Shown: piece by piece, positions 51,301-58,661 of the stretch
How the letters are laid out: each line of letters starts with the position of its first letter
Numbering within the stretch: the stretch's first letter is position 1
DNA from: JAGSPQ01 sp038206395
Lineage (GTDB): Bacteria; Myxococcota; Myxococcia; Myxococcales; Myxococcaceae
NCBI GenBank assembly: GCA_038206395.1
Contig: JBBRAX010000012.1
Coordinates: forward strand, 1-64,000
Direction: 5' to 3'
Length of the DNA: 64,000 nt
Translations under genes and position numbers: made by a program
The notes under the pieces: model-generated
What the model saw: the letters and a program-made list of their open reading frames with translations, nothing else
Told to the model about the DNA's origin: nothing
Databases searched by the model: none

Positions 51301-53053
51301 GGTTCTCGGCCTTCGGGTACAGCCCGCCCATGCCGACGATCGCGATCGGCTCTCCCGTCGCCTGCGCTGGCGCTTCCACCGAGGCCACCACCGGGGCGAC
51401 GTCCAGCGGCGCGACCAGCGCATCGAGCTCACTCACTTCCCTCGGCGCGAACTGTTCCAGCTCGGCCGGCACCGCCACGCCCTGGCTTCGCAGCGCCGCG
51501 ACGCGGGTCAGCACCGCAGCGCCCGTGATCAGGTTCCGCGCGATCGCCACCGCCCGCCGCGCTTCCCACGGCGCGAGGAAGCTGCCCTGCACCCACGCGT
51601 TGAAGGCGCCCATCGCCGGGCCACACCAGACCTGGAAATCGATCTTTCGATCGGCCACGCCGTCGTTCGCCCAGTGCGACGCCTGCCCCAGGTACGACCT
51701 GAACAGCAGGGCCAGCTGGTGCTTCGGCTCGCGCTCGGCGCGCTCGAGCTGCTTCGGATCTCGCGACGCGAAGTACGAACGGCAGCCCTCCCACGCCTCT
51801 TCCAACGTGCAGCGAAAGTATTTCTGCTCGAGCTCCTGGCGAACCACAGCCGGAAGCGCCGCGAGGCTGTCGACCGTGCGGTACAGCTCGTAGAGGCGGG
51901 AAGCGCGAACGGCGAACAGCGTCCCGCGCGTCAGCACCTGCACCTTCACGCCCATCTCGAACATGTCAGCCGCGGGCGCCATCGCCACGTCCGTCGGCCC
52001 CGCCTGCGCGAGCAGCTGCCGCACCGCATCGCTGGTTCCCGCTTCCCGGCACGCCTGGTTTACCGAGCCGGTGACGACGTACGCAGCCCCCATCGAGAAG
52101 GCCGAAGCGATCGACGCGGGCGTGGCGAGACCACCGGCGGCTCCGATGCGCGGACGTCGCGCGTACGCATGCGCTCCACAGACCTCGTCGCGAAGCGCTT
52201 GCAGCGCGGGCAGCAGCAACACCAGCGGGCGGTTGTCGGTGTGTCCACCCGAGTCGGCTTCGGCCGTTAGGTCGTCCGCCATCGGCACCTGCGCCGCCAA
52301 CGTGGCTTGCTCTGGGCTGAGGAACCCTTCTGCCACCAACGCATCGACGAACCGCTGCGGGGCCGGCTCGAGAAACTTCCTCGCCACTTCCACACGCGAG
52401 ACCTTCGCCATCACGCGGTTCGGCACCACGACCTGGCCGTTCGCGTTGCGGTGAATCCCCGCGAGCCGGTAGCGAACGATGGGCGGCGTCAGATCCAGGT
52501 ACGCCGACGCGCTGACGAACTTCAGGCCACGGCGCAGGAAGAGCTCGACGGCCGCCGCCTCGAGGCGCGGATCATCGGGCGAGTGGATCAGGTTCACGCC
52601 CCACGGCAGCGCGCCCAGGTTCTGCTCGAGCCTTTCCATCGCCTGCTCGATGCGATCGATCGGCAGGCCGGCCGCTCCGAATACGCCCAGCATCCCCGCC
52701 CGCGCGACCGCCTCGACCAGCTGTTCCGACGCGATGCCGTTCGCCATCTCGCCCGCGACGTACGCAGCGTCGACCCGGTAATCCTCGAGGAAGTCCGCAG
52801 CGCCCAGCTGCGAAGGCAGCAGCGGCGGCACCCACGCCAGCAGCGGCAGCGCGCCATCTTTCGCGGTCACGCCCAGTTGCACCTGCCCGCCCTGCGCGAC
52901 CGCCGGCCGGCCATCCCGTTCGACCACCACCAGCGGCCTGGCCAGCGCCGTCACCGCTTCCCGCAGCGCCTCGGTGCCACTGCGAGGGGAAATCGAGCCA
53001 GGAACCCACGAGCCGGCAGCGGCTCGGTTGGTGCGGTTCGGGCGGTTGATCAA
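45308..53053 (-). CDS. pfaA: PfaD-PfaA fusion, ER-KS-AT-ACP-ACP-KR-DH PUFA synthase
   Basis: A 2581-residue megasynthase. Residues about 1-545 are a complete PfaD-type FMN enoyl reductase (IGAAGGLATPASIASAFSMGAAYVVTGSVNQ). Then PfaA: ketosynthase (about 567-1010, Cys769 in DAACASS), malonyl acyltransferase (about 1120-1400, Ser1215 in GHSYGE), two ACPs with LGIDSIKRVEIL (Ser1626 and Ser1715), a linker with seven 8-residue SLGMNGAT-type repeats (about 1763-1818), ketoreductase (about 2030, TGGARGVTAE) and a C-terminal PS-DH-like domain (DHQLAGKAVLPVAMTLEW). In other bacteria PfaD is separate. The first codon is TTG 53053; a later start would cut only a few residues. It is first in the operon. 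Confidence 0.92.
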   Translation of the reverse strand: MINRPNRTNRAAAGSWVPGSISPRSGTEALREAVTALARPLVVVERDGRPAVAQGGQVQLGVTAKDGALPLLAWVPPLLPSQLGAADFLEDYRVDAAYVAGEMANGIASEQLVEAVARAGMLGVFGAAGLPIDRIEQAMERLEQNLGALPWGVNLIHSPDDPRLEAAAVELFLRRGLKFVSASAYLDLTPPIVRYRLAGIHRNANGQVVVPNRVMAKVSRVEVARKFLEPAPQRFVDALVAEGFLSPEQATLAAQVPMADDLTAEADSGGHTDNRPLVLLLPALQALRDEVCGAHAYARRPRIGAAGGLATPASIASAFSMGAAYVVTGSVNQACREAGTSDAVRQLLAQAGPTDVAMAPAADMFEMGVKVQVLTRGTLFAVRASRLYELYRTVDSLAALPAVVRQELEQKYFRCTLEEAWEGCRSYFASRDPKQLERAEREPKHQLALLFRSYLGQASHWANDGVADRKIDFQVWCGPAMGAFNAWVQGSFLAPWEARRAVAIARNLITGAAVLTRVAALRSQGVAVPAELEQFAPREVSELDALVAPLDVAPVVASVEAPAQATGEPIAIVGMGGLYPKAENLAQFWRLLRTAQDAVTDVPPTHWSLDEYYDPDPRAPDKTYANRGAFLNPNGFDPTEFGIPPSILEATDTSQLLGLVAARMAMEDAGYGENVQWDRSRASVLLGVTGTQELVISLGARLGHPKWRKALQDSGVDPQTADQVVERISQSYVGWQENSFPGLLGNVVAGRIANRLDFGGTNCVIDAACASSLAAVHLAVLELRSNRSDLVLTGGVDSLNDIFMHMCFSKTPALSATGDARPFSDRADGTLLGEAVSLLVLKRLSDAERDGDRIYATIQGVGTSSDGRAKSIYAPLASGQARALRSAYREAGIRPRDLDLLEGHGTGTKAGDAAEFEALNLVFREDSADPAWCALGSVKSQIGHTKAAAGAVGMTKAAFALHHKVLLPTLKVDAPNPALKIETSPFSLSTQTRPWLSRADKPRRAGVSSFGFGGSNFHLVLQEHSKRRAAPAWDGSVELLALSASDAVGLLNKAKEAAQVPAEQRAAFAAASRGSFKASDAQRLVVVGDDALAKAVEKLEREPGVAFSLPDGAHCGVGPAAGKLAFVFPGQGAQHVNMARELACLFPEVLEAVEASPVAGQIYPAPVFDAAVRTQRDEAITRTEVAQPAIGAVSRGLFDLLGRFKVTPQLVAGHSYGELVALYAAGVLDAAALARVSALRGKLMAGNGEDRGTMMAVLAPLPRIEQAIAEEKLDVVLANRNGPSQGVLSGAREEISRAEAVCKARGLRTARLPVGAAFHSPLVSGCAKEFRDGLEAVAFAAPMVPVIADETAAPYPADAASARDQLGRQLALPVRFDAVIERLYADGARTFVEVGPKAALTGMVRAILDGRPHVAIAVDAQGKRGGLFDFALVLARLAAAGHEVRLDQWQRVALPPRTRQLVERKQKMSVPLTGANYRAPFTAILPSTSAAAHPSTALGMNGGPPAVVELLRANQEAIRALQAQQEQTARIHQTFLEGQMLAQQGFEALLSGQGALALPAPAPLMIAAPLPIAAPARPVPVVVAVAAAPVVDVIATLLAVVAEATGYPKETLELKMDLEADLGIDSIKRVEILSMLSKRIPGAPSVNPEKLGALKTLQQVADFVGAAAPVAAAVKAEVGVDAKATLLAVVSELTGYPLETLALEMDLEADLGIDSIKRVEILSMLSKRIPGAPSVNPEKLGALKTLQQVLDFISASGSALAPPSTSLGMNGATSLGMNGATSLGMNGATSLGMNGATSLGMNGATSLGVNGGSSLGVNGAAAPAAQMNRRVVVPVRLAAAEPGPSKFPDGEILVTGGTPQLAAALVAQWSSQGVSARVISDAAEATGPVGGLVVLASEEKQWTAAGEDALKSALKLARTFGPRLRESRGLFAVLSRCDGAFGHSGAHSQGNPLQGGLAGLVKTAADEWPSVTCRAIDVSSVLSAVDAAAAVVNELGTAGPREVGLGPAGRITLGLREAAATPQKNRIAAGDLVVVTGGARGVTAECARALAQQRGVSLLLLGRSAAPVAEPQWMAAAADEAALKRALLEHSTGERPSPKMLGDACRAVMAGREIRASLQALESGGVKVSYRSVDVRDEAALAKVLDEARAQLGPVRGLIHGAGVLRDKRIEDKRDDDFDQVLDTKLAGLRALLNVTAKDDLRFVALMASVSGRFGRRGQSDYAVANQALVSIAQSEASKRPSCRVVALDWGPWDGGMVTPALRTEFEREGVALIPLADGARALCDEVQTAPGGASEVVLGAGFAEAPTTAWQLASAWRLDASTFPVLADHQLAGKAVLPVAMTLEWFAQAAARLGPVQSVEDLRVLKGVTAPEDVAVWVEATGTKLKLELRNARDQVFVRATAQLGTPLTAEAFAAPTQLKPYPHPLDFVYAQQLFHGARLEAIEGVEGISADGITVRLRTHPSSARLLPQPVVQWATDPLVVDGVFQALILWCREQRGAPSLPSRVGAWRQFKPMPASSVRASIRVREVEGAVVTSDVDLLDDSGEVVAQLEGCMCTVSVTLDRAFHPDAVPEKTVAPAA
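47590..47770. repeat. 24-bp tandem repeat array within PfaA
   Basis: Seven 24-bp units with core TTCATCCCGAGAGAAGTGG (two are TTCACCCCGAGAGAAG) lie between ACP2 and the ketoreductase, in frame, encoding SLGMNGAT on the minus strand. The high-coordinate end joins a full dispersed-repeat copy (GTCGAGGG). Confidence 0.92.
48548..48586. repeat. Dispersed repeat copy in PfaA
   Basis: TTCATCCCGAGAGCAGTCG (48553-48571) in frame between the acyltransferase and ACP1, encoding AHPSTALGMNGG on the minus strand. Confidence 0.8.
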
Positions 53054-53117
53054 GGTGTCACTCCGGGGCGCGCGGCAGAAAAGAACGGCAGGCCTTAACA
53101 GCCGTTGACCCCCCTCA

Positions 53118-53130
53118 CAACCAAGGTTGG
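53118..53130. promoter_or_regulatory. CAACC-AA-GGTTG palindrome
   Basis: CAACCAAGGTTGG lies between the PUFA operon start (53053) and the divergent DUF1361 remnant. Together with flanks (CCCCTCA before, TC..TGGGC after) it matches the element at 58583. It could be an operator for a shared repressor. Confidence 0.45.
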
Positions 53131-53169
53131 ATCATTGGGCACGGCGGTTGCGGTACGGCTTCGTCACCG

Positions 53170-53831
53170 ATGCAGATCGACGAAATTCGTGGTTCCCGGG
53201 CCGCGGTGGTGTGGCCGCGCGGCAGGCTCGTTCTCGGCGGAATGCTGGCGTCCGCCCTGTGTCTGCTCGCCCTCGCCGCGCGCTGCGGTTGGCTCGGCCG
53301 ACCCGCGCTCGTCTTCATGTCGTGGAACCTGTTGCTCGCCTGGATGCCGTTGCTTTTCAACGTGCTCGCCTCGGCCGAAACGCACCGTACCTGGTCACCG
53401 ACCTCGTACACCTGACGCAGCGTCCGCCCGTGCCGCTGTGGTTCGACGTGTTGTTCTTTTCCGGGTTCGCCGCGACGGGCTGCTGGCTCGGGCTCGTCTC
53501 GCTCGAAGCGGTGCTCGCCCGCTTCAAGACGCGCAGCACGCGCTTCTTCGCCGCAACCATCGTCTGCGTGCTCTGCGGCTACGGCGTGTACCTCGGCCGC
53601 TTCCGCCGGCTGAACTCGTGGGACATCCTCGATGATCCGCTCGCGCTGATGCGGCTGGTGCTGCAGCCCATCTTCGACCCGCTGGCCCACCCGCGCGCCC
53701 TCGGGTTCACCTTCGCCTTTGCGGTGTTCTTCGGAGCTCAGCTGCTGCTGCTCGCGGTCGCGGCCCAGCCCCGGGTATCCTGCCCAGCCGATGATCTTTC
53801 TCACCCTGGCGCTGGTCCTCGCAGCGGCTGA
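53170..53831 (+). pseudogene. DUF1361 membrane protein, frameshifted
   Basis: The N-terminal part (from ATG 53170: MQIDEIRG, then LVFMSWNLLLAWMPLLFNVLA) is in one frame and stops at 53415. The C-terminal part (GRNAPYLVTDLVHL, PLWFDVLFFSGFAATG, YGVYLGRFRRLNSWDIL) is in another and continues to 53831. Both match DUF1361, a family of multi-pass membrane proteins. The join near 53385 lacks about 15 residues normally present, so a small deletion rather than a single-base error seems likely. Confidence 0.75.
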
Positions 53832-54503
53832 ACGGCAGAGCTGAAGTTGGCGGCGCCCGGGCTCTCGACGAGCGGGCTGGATGCGGCGATGGGCGCTGCG
53901 CTGACAGATCACCTGGCGCAGGCGATCACCGGCATCCGCGTGGTCACTGCGCGCGACATCAGCGTGCTGCTCGGCTTCGAGCGGCAGAAGCAGCTGCTGG
54001 GCTGCAGCGACGACGGCATGTGCATGGCCGAGCTCGGCAACGCGCTGGGCGTGCAGGGCGTGTTGAGTGAACTCCGAGTCGGAGATTTTCGACGGGCTCA
54101 CCCGCGCTGGCAGGTCATTGCGCCGACAGTTCCTCACGGCGATGGGCCGGCCACCCGTGCCCGATGCCGTCGTCGCCACCCGCGCAGGCAGCCGCGCTTC
54201 TTCCCCGTGCCGCTCGCGATCGGCGGCGTCTCACTGGCGGCGGGTTTCGTCTTCCTCGGCCTCTCGCAGCTCGCCTGGTCGACGCTCACCGCCGGGGGCC
54301 AGGGCAGCCTCGCGCTCACGCAGGCCGAGGGCATCGCGCGCGACGGCAAGACGTTTCAGCTCCTCTCGGCCACCTTCCTCACCGTCGGAGCGGCCGCTGC
54401 CATCGCCGGCTTCGGCCTTCTCGTCTTCGGCAGCGAGCCCTCGGCGCCTTCTGCGTCGATTGCTTTGAGCTCCAACGGTTTCGTCGTCACGGGGAGCTTC
54501 TGA
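53791..54503 (+). pseudogene. Exported TolB-like/signalling protein, frameshifted
   Basis: ATG 53791 starts a signal peptide (MIFLTLALVLAAA) that stops at once; a neighbouring frame continues with LAAPGLSTSGLDAAMGAALTDHLAQAITGIRVVTARDISVLLG and GCSDDGMCMAELGNALGVQGVLS. Near 54067-54170 a third stretch (SESEIFDGLTRAGRSLRRQFL) is again out of frame, followed by two membrane segments. The middle of the usual domain is missing. I read it as a decayed gene of a family common in myxobacteria. Confidence 0.65.
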
Positions 54504-55131
54504 TGCGGCTCGCGCTGCTCTGCCTCACCGGGTGCCACGACTTCGATCAGGCTGTCTCGTTGTGCGTGTCGAACGGCGTCTGCGTGGTCGCTCCCGATTC
54601 CGGGCAAGGCGCCGGCGGCGGCGCGGGTGGAGGCCAGGGGACGGGTGGCGGAGGAATGGGCGCAGCCGACGCTGGCGCCTACGCCGGCTTCAACCCCAGC
54701 TGCTCGCATCCGAAAACCTCATCTACACCTTCGGCTACCCGTGGACGACGAACGCTGACCCCTTCATCACCGACTACCTCGGCGCCTTCGGAGGCGAGGC
54801 GATCGCCGACGCGCCCTTCGTGCTCAGCGGCGTCATCGGACAGCCATCGGCGGGCCAGACGCTGAACCTTGCGCTCGACACGCCGCTCTCGTCCGACGTC
54901 GGGGTGATCAACGTTCGGCCTGGAACCGAGCCGCTGTTCACCGTGCCGGCCAAGATCGCCTCGCCCAACATTCGTGACCTTCCGTGCGCGACGGTTCGCC
55001 GCAATGTCGGTGACGCGGGAACCTCGACCTTCGTCCACGCTGGCTTCCCGATTCTCAACATCGTCGACAGCGATGCCGGCACGCGCGCAGGTGCTTTTCA
55101 GACGCTTCGGGCGGCCGCTGGAATTCCCTGA
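54503..55131 (+). pseudogene. Lipoprotein with Gly-rich linker, frameshifted
   Basis: ATG 54503 gives a signal peptide with lipobox LTGC and a Gly-rich linker (GAGGGAGGGQGTGGGG). After GAYAGFNPSC the coding signal moves to another frame near 54705: ENLIYTFGYPWTTNADPF through DLPCATVRRNVGDAGTSTFVHAGFPILNIVDSDAGTRAG to the stop at 55131. Mature-domain function is unknown. Confidence 0.6.
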
Positions 55132-55174
55132 GCTTGACGCCGACGCAGTTCCAGCACCATGTGGTTCGACTTCG

Positions 55175-55576
55175 ATGCGTCCCGTTGCCCGCCGCCATGC
55201 CGTCTTCAGCTTCGCGCTCGCCGCAATGTTCCTCGCGTCGCAGGTGTCGAGCTTCACGCACGAGCTGCTTTTCACGCACGTCACCTGCCTCGAGCACGGT
55301 GAACGGATTCACGCCAACGAGGCGCTTTCTTCGCCTGCGCCGGCCCCCGGTGATTCGCCCGAAGTCACTGCCGCGTCGACGGATGCGTCGGGGCCCGGCC
55401 ACGAGCACTGCCTCGCCACCGCCGCCCGCCGCGAAGAGTCTGGCGTGCCTCCCGCGCGGCAGGTCGAAGCGTTCGCGCCGGGCAAGCCCACCGCGGTTGT
55501 CGCCGCCGTCGCTGTCGCCGGATGCACGAGCGTTGCGCTGCTGCGTCTGGCTCCGAAGGGCTCACCTCCGGCCTGA
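55175..55576 (+). CDS. Small exported His/Cys protein, copy 1
   Basis: A 133-residue exported protein (signal AVFSFALAAMFLASQVSS). Just after the cleavage site comes FTHELLFTHVTCLEHGERIH, rich in His and Cys, and later GHEHCLATAARRE. The pattern SFxHxLxFxHxxCxExG is shared with the product at 58662-59030. A hydrophobic stretch near the C-terminus (TAVVAAVAVAGCTSVALL) could anchor it. It precedes the porin and ZnuA-like genes, so metal binding is a fair guess, not shown. Confidence 0.7.
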   Translation: MRPVARRHAVFSFALAAMFLASQVSSFTHELLFTHVTCLEHGERIHANEALSSPAPAPGDSPEVTAASTDASGPGHEHCLATAARREESGVPPARQVEAFAPGKPTAVVAAVAVAGCTSVALLRLAPKGSPPA

Positions 55577-55657
55577 ACGGGTCGCAGTCTTCTCGCGTCG
55601 CCTCCTGCTGAGGCGTGCGCGGCGATTCGTCTCGTTTCCCCAGGGTGTGCCCTCTTC

Positions 55658-56827
55658 ATGTCTTTTCAAAAGTGGATCACCCCTGCGCTGTTCGCAGGGC
55701 TTTGCTTCGCAACCGTGGCCTCGGCGCAAGACGTCGACGCCGGCCTCTCGCCCGACGACGAGGCGATGCTGAAAGAGATCGAGGCAGCGACTGCTGTTCC
55801 TGCGCCTGCTGCTCCGCCCGCGACTTCGCCAGCAAGCTTCTTCACCAACCTCTTCAACCCCGCGATGTCGGTGAACGGCCTGCTGCTCGGGTCAGTGACC
55901 AGCCTCGAGAATCCGTTGCCGGGGCAGGTGCAGACGGGCGTGCGGTTGCAAGAGGTCGAGCTGCAGCTGACGGCGAATGTGGACCCGTACTTGAGCGCCA
56001 ACATCACCCTCGCGATCCCCGACGCCGAAGGCATCGAGATCGAAGAAGGCATTCTCTCGCTCACCGCGAAGCCCTACGGTCTGTCGATTCGCGGCGGCAA
56101 GATGAAGGTGCCGTTCGGCCGCGAGAACCTGCTCCACACCCACGCGCTGCCTTTCGTCGACCGCTCACTCATCGGCGACGCGGTGTTCGGCGAGGAAGGC
56201 CTCAACGAAGTCGGCGCCGAGGCCAGCTACCTCGTGCCGGTGCCCTGGTACCTGCTGCTCACCGTTTCCGCGCTCGGCGGCGACAACGCCGTCACCTTCC
56301 ACTCGCCCAACGGCCGCGACCTGCTCGGCTTCGCAGGTCTGAAGAACGTGTTCGACGTCACCGACGACGCGACCCTCGAGGCCGGAGCGTCCTACGCCAT
56401 CGGCAACAACTCCGACCGGCTCACCTCGCAGGTCTTCGGCGGCCACCTCGTCTTCAAGTGGAAGCCCAACGACGCGGCGACGACCCACTCTGCCGTTGTC
56501 GCGGTCGAGGCGCTGTACGCGCGCGCCCCCCGGCCGGACACGCCGCGCGGAAGACAGACCGACCAGTACGGTTTCTACGCGTTCGCGCAGTACCAGCTGT
56601 TTCAGCGCTGGTACCTGGGCGGCCGCTTCGACTTCCTCCAGCCGGCGGGCGTCGCCAGCCCTGTCGACCTGCGGCAGTCGGCGATCCTCGTCTTCGCTCC
56701 CACCGAGTTCTCGGCGATTCGCCTCCAGGGAAACGTCACCGAGCTAGGCGGCGGCGGCGAACCCATCATCGAAGGCCACCTTCAAATCAACTTCACCCTC
56801 GGCGCCCACCCGGCCCATGCGTACTGA
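55658..56827 (+). CDS. Outer-membrane porin-like protein of metal uptake locus
   Basis: A 389-residue beta-barrel protein with signal peptide (WITPALFAGLCFATVASAQ). After an acidic Ala/Pro linker come alternating strands typical of porins (QEVELQLTANVDPYLSANITLAI, LSIRGGKMKVPFGRENLLHTHALPF, YGFYAFAQYQLFQRWYLGGRFDFL) and a C-terminal aromatic strand. GGKMKVPFGRENL resembles phosphate- and zinc-regulated porins. Its end overlaps or abuts the binding-protein gene, so it probably provides outer membrane entry for the same metal. Confidence 0.82.
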   Translation: MSFQKWITPALFAGLCFATVASAQDVDAGLSPDDEAMLKEIEAATAVPAPAAPPATSPASFFTNLFNPAMSVNGLLLGSVTSLENPLPGQVQTGVRLQEVELQLTANVDPYLSANITLAIPDAEGIEIEEGILSLTAKPYGLSIRGGKMKVPFGRENLLHTHALPFVDRSLIGDAVFGEEGLNEVGAEASYLVPVPWYLLLTVSALGGDNAVTFHSPNGRDLLGFAGLKNVFDVTDDATLEAGASYAIGNNSDRLTSQVFGGHLVFKWKPNDAATTHSAVVAVEALYARAPRPDTPRGRQTDQYGFYAFAQYQLFQRWYLGGRFDFLQPAGVASPVDLRQSAILVFAPTEFSAIRLQGNVTELGGGGEPIIEGHLQINFTLGAHPAHAY

Positions 56828-56834
56828 GAACCCC

Positions 56835-57737
56835 ATGATGCTTCTTTCTGCCCTGCTGTTGCTCGCCTCTTCCTCTGCGCTCGCGAAGGTCAACGTCGTC
56901 ACCAGCACGCAGGACTCGGCGGCAATCACCCGCGCGATCGGCGCAGACCGCGTCAACGTGAAGGCGCTGGCGAAGGGCTTTCAAGATCCCCACTTCGTCG
57001 ACGCCAAGCCGACGTTCATGGTCGACCTCAACCGCGCCGACCTGTTCATCGTGATCGGGCTCGACCTCGAGATTGGTTATGCGCCGTCGCTGATCAACGG
57101 GTCGCACAACGACAAGATCGCCCCCGGCCAGCCGGGGTACCTCGATCTCTCGCCGCTGATTGCGCCCCTCGAAGTCGTCGGCGTCGCCGACCGCGGCCAG
57201 GGCGACATTCACCCCGCCGGCAACCCGCATTACTGGCTCGACCCCGAGAACGGCCGGCTGATGGCGCGCGGCATCGCGGCCCGGCTCACGCAGCTCGAGC
57301 CCGAAGGCAAGGCGCTCTTCGCCACCAACCTCGCCGCTTTCGAAAAGACCCTGACCGAGAAGGAAGCCGGGTGGGCAAAGAAGCTCAGCAAGCTCGCCGG
57401 GCAGCCAATCATCACCTACCACAAATCGTGGACCTATTTTGCCGCGCGCTACAAGCTCGACGTCGCGGGTTTCGTCGAGCCGAAGCCCGGCATTCCGCCC
57501 ACGCCCGGTCACACCCTCGAGCTCATCAAGCTGGTCCAGGCGAAGGGCATCAAGGTCATCTTGATGGAGGTCTTCTACGACAAGCGCTTCCCCGAGCTCA
57601 TCGCCTCGAAGAGCGGAGCGAAGCTCGTCGCCGTGCCCAACTCGGTCGGCGGCACCGACAAGGTCACCACCTATTTCGAGCTCTTCGACACCATCGCCAG
57701 CGCGATCGAAGCGGCGACCAGCGGCACCGGGCCATGA
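56835..57737 (+). CDS. ZnuA/MntC-like metal ABC transporter binding protein
   Basis: A 300-residue periplasmic cluster A-I binding protein (signal LLSALLLLASSSALA). Metal ligands are suggested by QDPHFVD, NPHYWLDPENGR and TYHKSWTYFA. There is no His-rich loop as in many zinc binders, so zinc or manganese cannot be decided. ATG 56817 gives six more residues; I prefer 56835 for the signal peptide. It overlaps the permease gene start (ATGA). Confidence 0.87.
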   Translation: MMLLSALLLLASSSALAKVNVVTSTQDSAAITRAIGADRVNVKALAKGFQDPHFVDAKPTFMVDLNRADLFIVIGLDLEIGYAPSLINGSHNDKIAPGQPGYLDLSPLIAPLEVVGVADRGQGDIHPAGNPHYWLDPENGRLMARGIAARLTQLEPEGKALFATNLAAFEKTLTEKEAGWAKKLSKLAGQPIITYHKSWTYFAARYKLDVAGFVEPKPGIPPTPGHTLELIKLVQAKGIKVILMEVFYDKRFPELIASKSGAKLVAVPNSVGGTDKVTTYFELFDTIASAIEAATSGTGP

Positions 57738-58570
57738 GCCTCGAGCTGCAGATTCTGCTGCCGGCGTTCCTCGCCTGCCTCGTGCTGACGGGCTTCCTCA
57801 GCTACCTCGGGCTCCACGTGCTCGCGCGCGGAGTCATCTTCGTCGACATCGCGCTCGCCCAGATTGCGGCGCTCGGCACGGCGGTCGCCTCGCTGCGCGG
57901 CATCGAGCCCCGCACCACCGAGTCATGGCTGTGGTCGCTGGGCTTCACCTTCGTCGGAGCCGGCCTCTTCGCGCTCACCCGCGGGCTTCGGCGGCGGGTC
58001 CCTCAGGAAGCCTTCATCGGCATCACCTACGCGGTGGCGGCGGCGACCTCGGTTCTCGTCGCCAACTCGCTGCCGCACGGCGATGAAGAGATTAAAGAGA
58101 TCCTCGTCGGCAGCCTGCTGACGGTCTCGTACCGCGAGGTGGGGATCACCGCGCTCACCTTCCTCGTGCTCGGTGTCTTTCACTTCGTGCTCCGCAAGCG
58201 CTTCATCCACCTCTCGTTCGAGCACGACTCGGAAGCGCACGACACGTGGAAGGGGACGATGTGGGATCTCGCTTTCTACATGTCGTTCGGCGTCGTCATC
58301 GCCAGCAGCGTGCAGATCGCCGGCGTGCTGCTCGTGTTCTCTTTCCTGATCGTCCCCGCGGTGTTCTCGGCGCTGTTCACCAACAAGCTCGGGCTGAGGC
58401 TCGTCATCGCCTATGCGTTGGGCGCGGCCGTCTCAGCAGTAGGGCTCTTCTCGTCCTTCAAGTTCGACCTGCCCACCGGGGCCGCCGTCGTCGTCACCTT
58501 CGGCGCCGCGCTGCTCGCCGCGGCCATCGTCCGCGCCGTTCTCTCTGCCCGGACTCCGCGTGCTGCGTAG
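57734..58570 (+). CDS. ZnuB-like metal ABC transporter permease
   Basis: A 278-residue ABC-3 family permease with eight or more membrane segments: LSYLGLHVLARGVIFVDIALAQIAALG holds the family's first helices, and IAGVLLVFSFLIVPAVFSALF is the ABC-3 signature. EHDSEAHDTWKG is an unusual His/Asp/Glu-rich cytoplasmic loop. The ATP-binding subunit is not in the window; it must be elsewhere. The ATG overlaps the stop of the binding-protein gene. Confidence 0.88.
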   Translation: MSLELQILLPAFLACLVLTGFLSYLGLHVLARGVIFVDIALAQIAALGTAVASLRGIEPRTTESWLWSLGFTFVGAGLFALTRGLRRRVPQEAFIGITYAVAAATSVLVANSLPHGDEEIKEILVGSLLTVSYREVGITALTFLVLGVFHFVLRKRFIHLSFEHDSEAHDTWKGTMWDLAFYMSFGVVIASSVQIAGVLLVFSFLIVPAVFSALFTNKLGLRLVIAYALGAAVSAVGLFSSFKFDLPTGAAVVVTFGAALLAAAIVRAVLSARTPRAA

Positions 58571-58582
58571 GCGACCCCCTCA

Positions 58583-58595
58583 CAACCCGGGTTGG
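58583..58595. promoter_or_regulatory. CAACC-CG-GGTTG palindrome
   Basis: CAACCCGGGTTGG, with the same flanks as the 53118 site (CCCCTCA before it, TC..TGGGC after), about 67 bp upstream of the small exported protein gene. Candidate operator for a metal regulator. Confidence 0.45.
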
Positions 58596-58661
58596 CTCCA
58601 GTGGGCGGGCCGTCGAGTGGGCCTCTTGCAACTCAACTGCGAAAGAACTACGACGCGCCTC

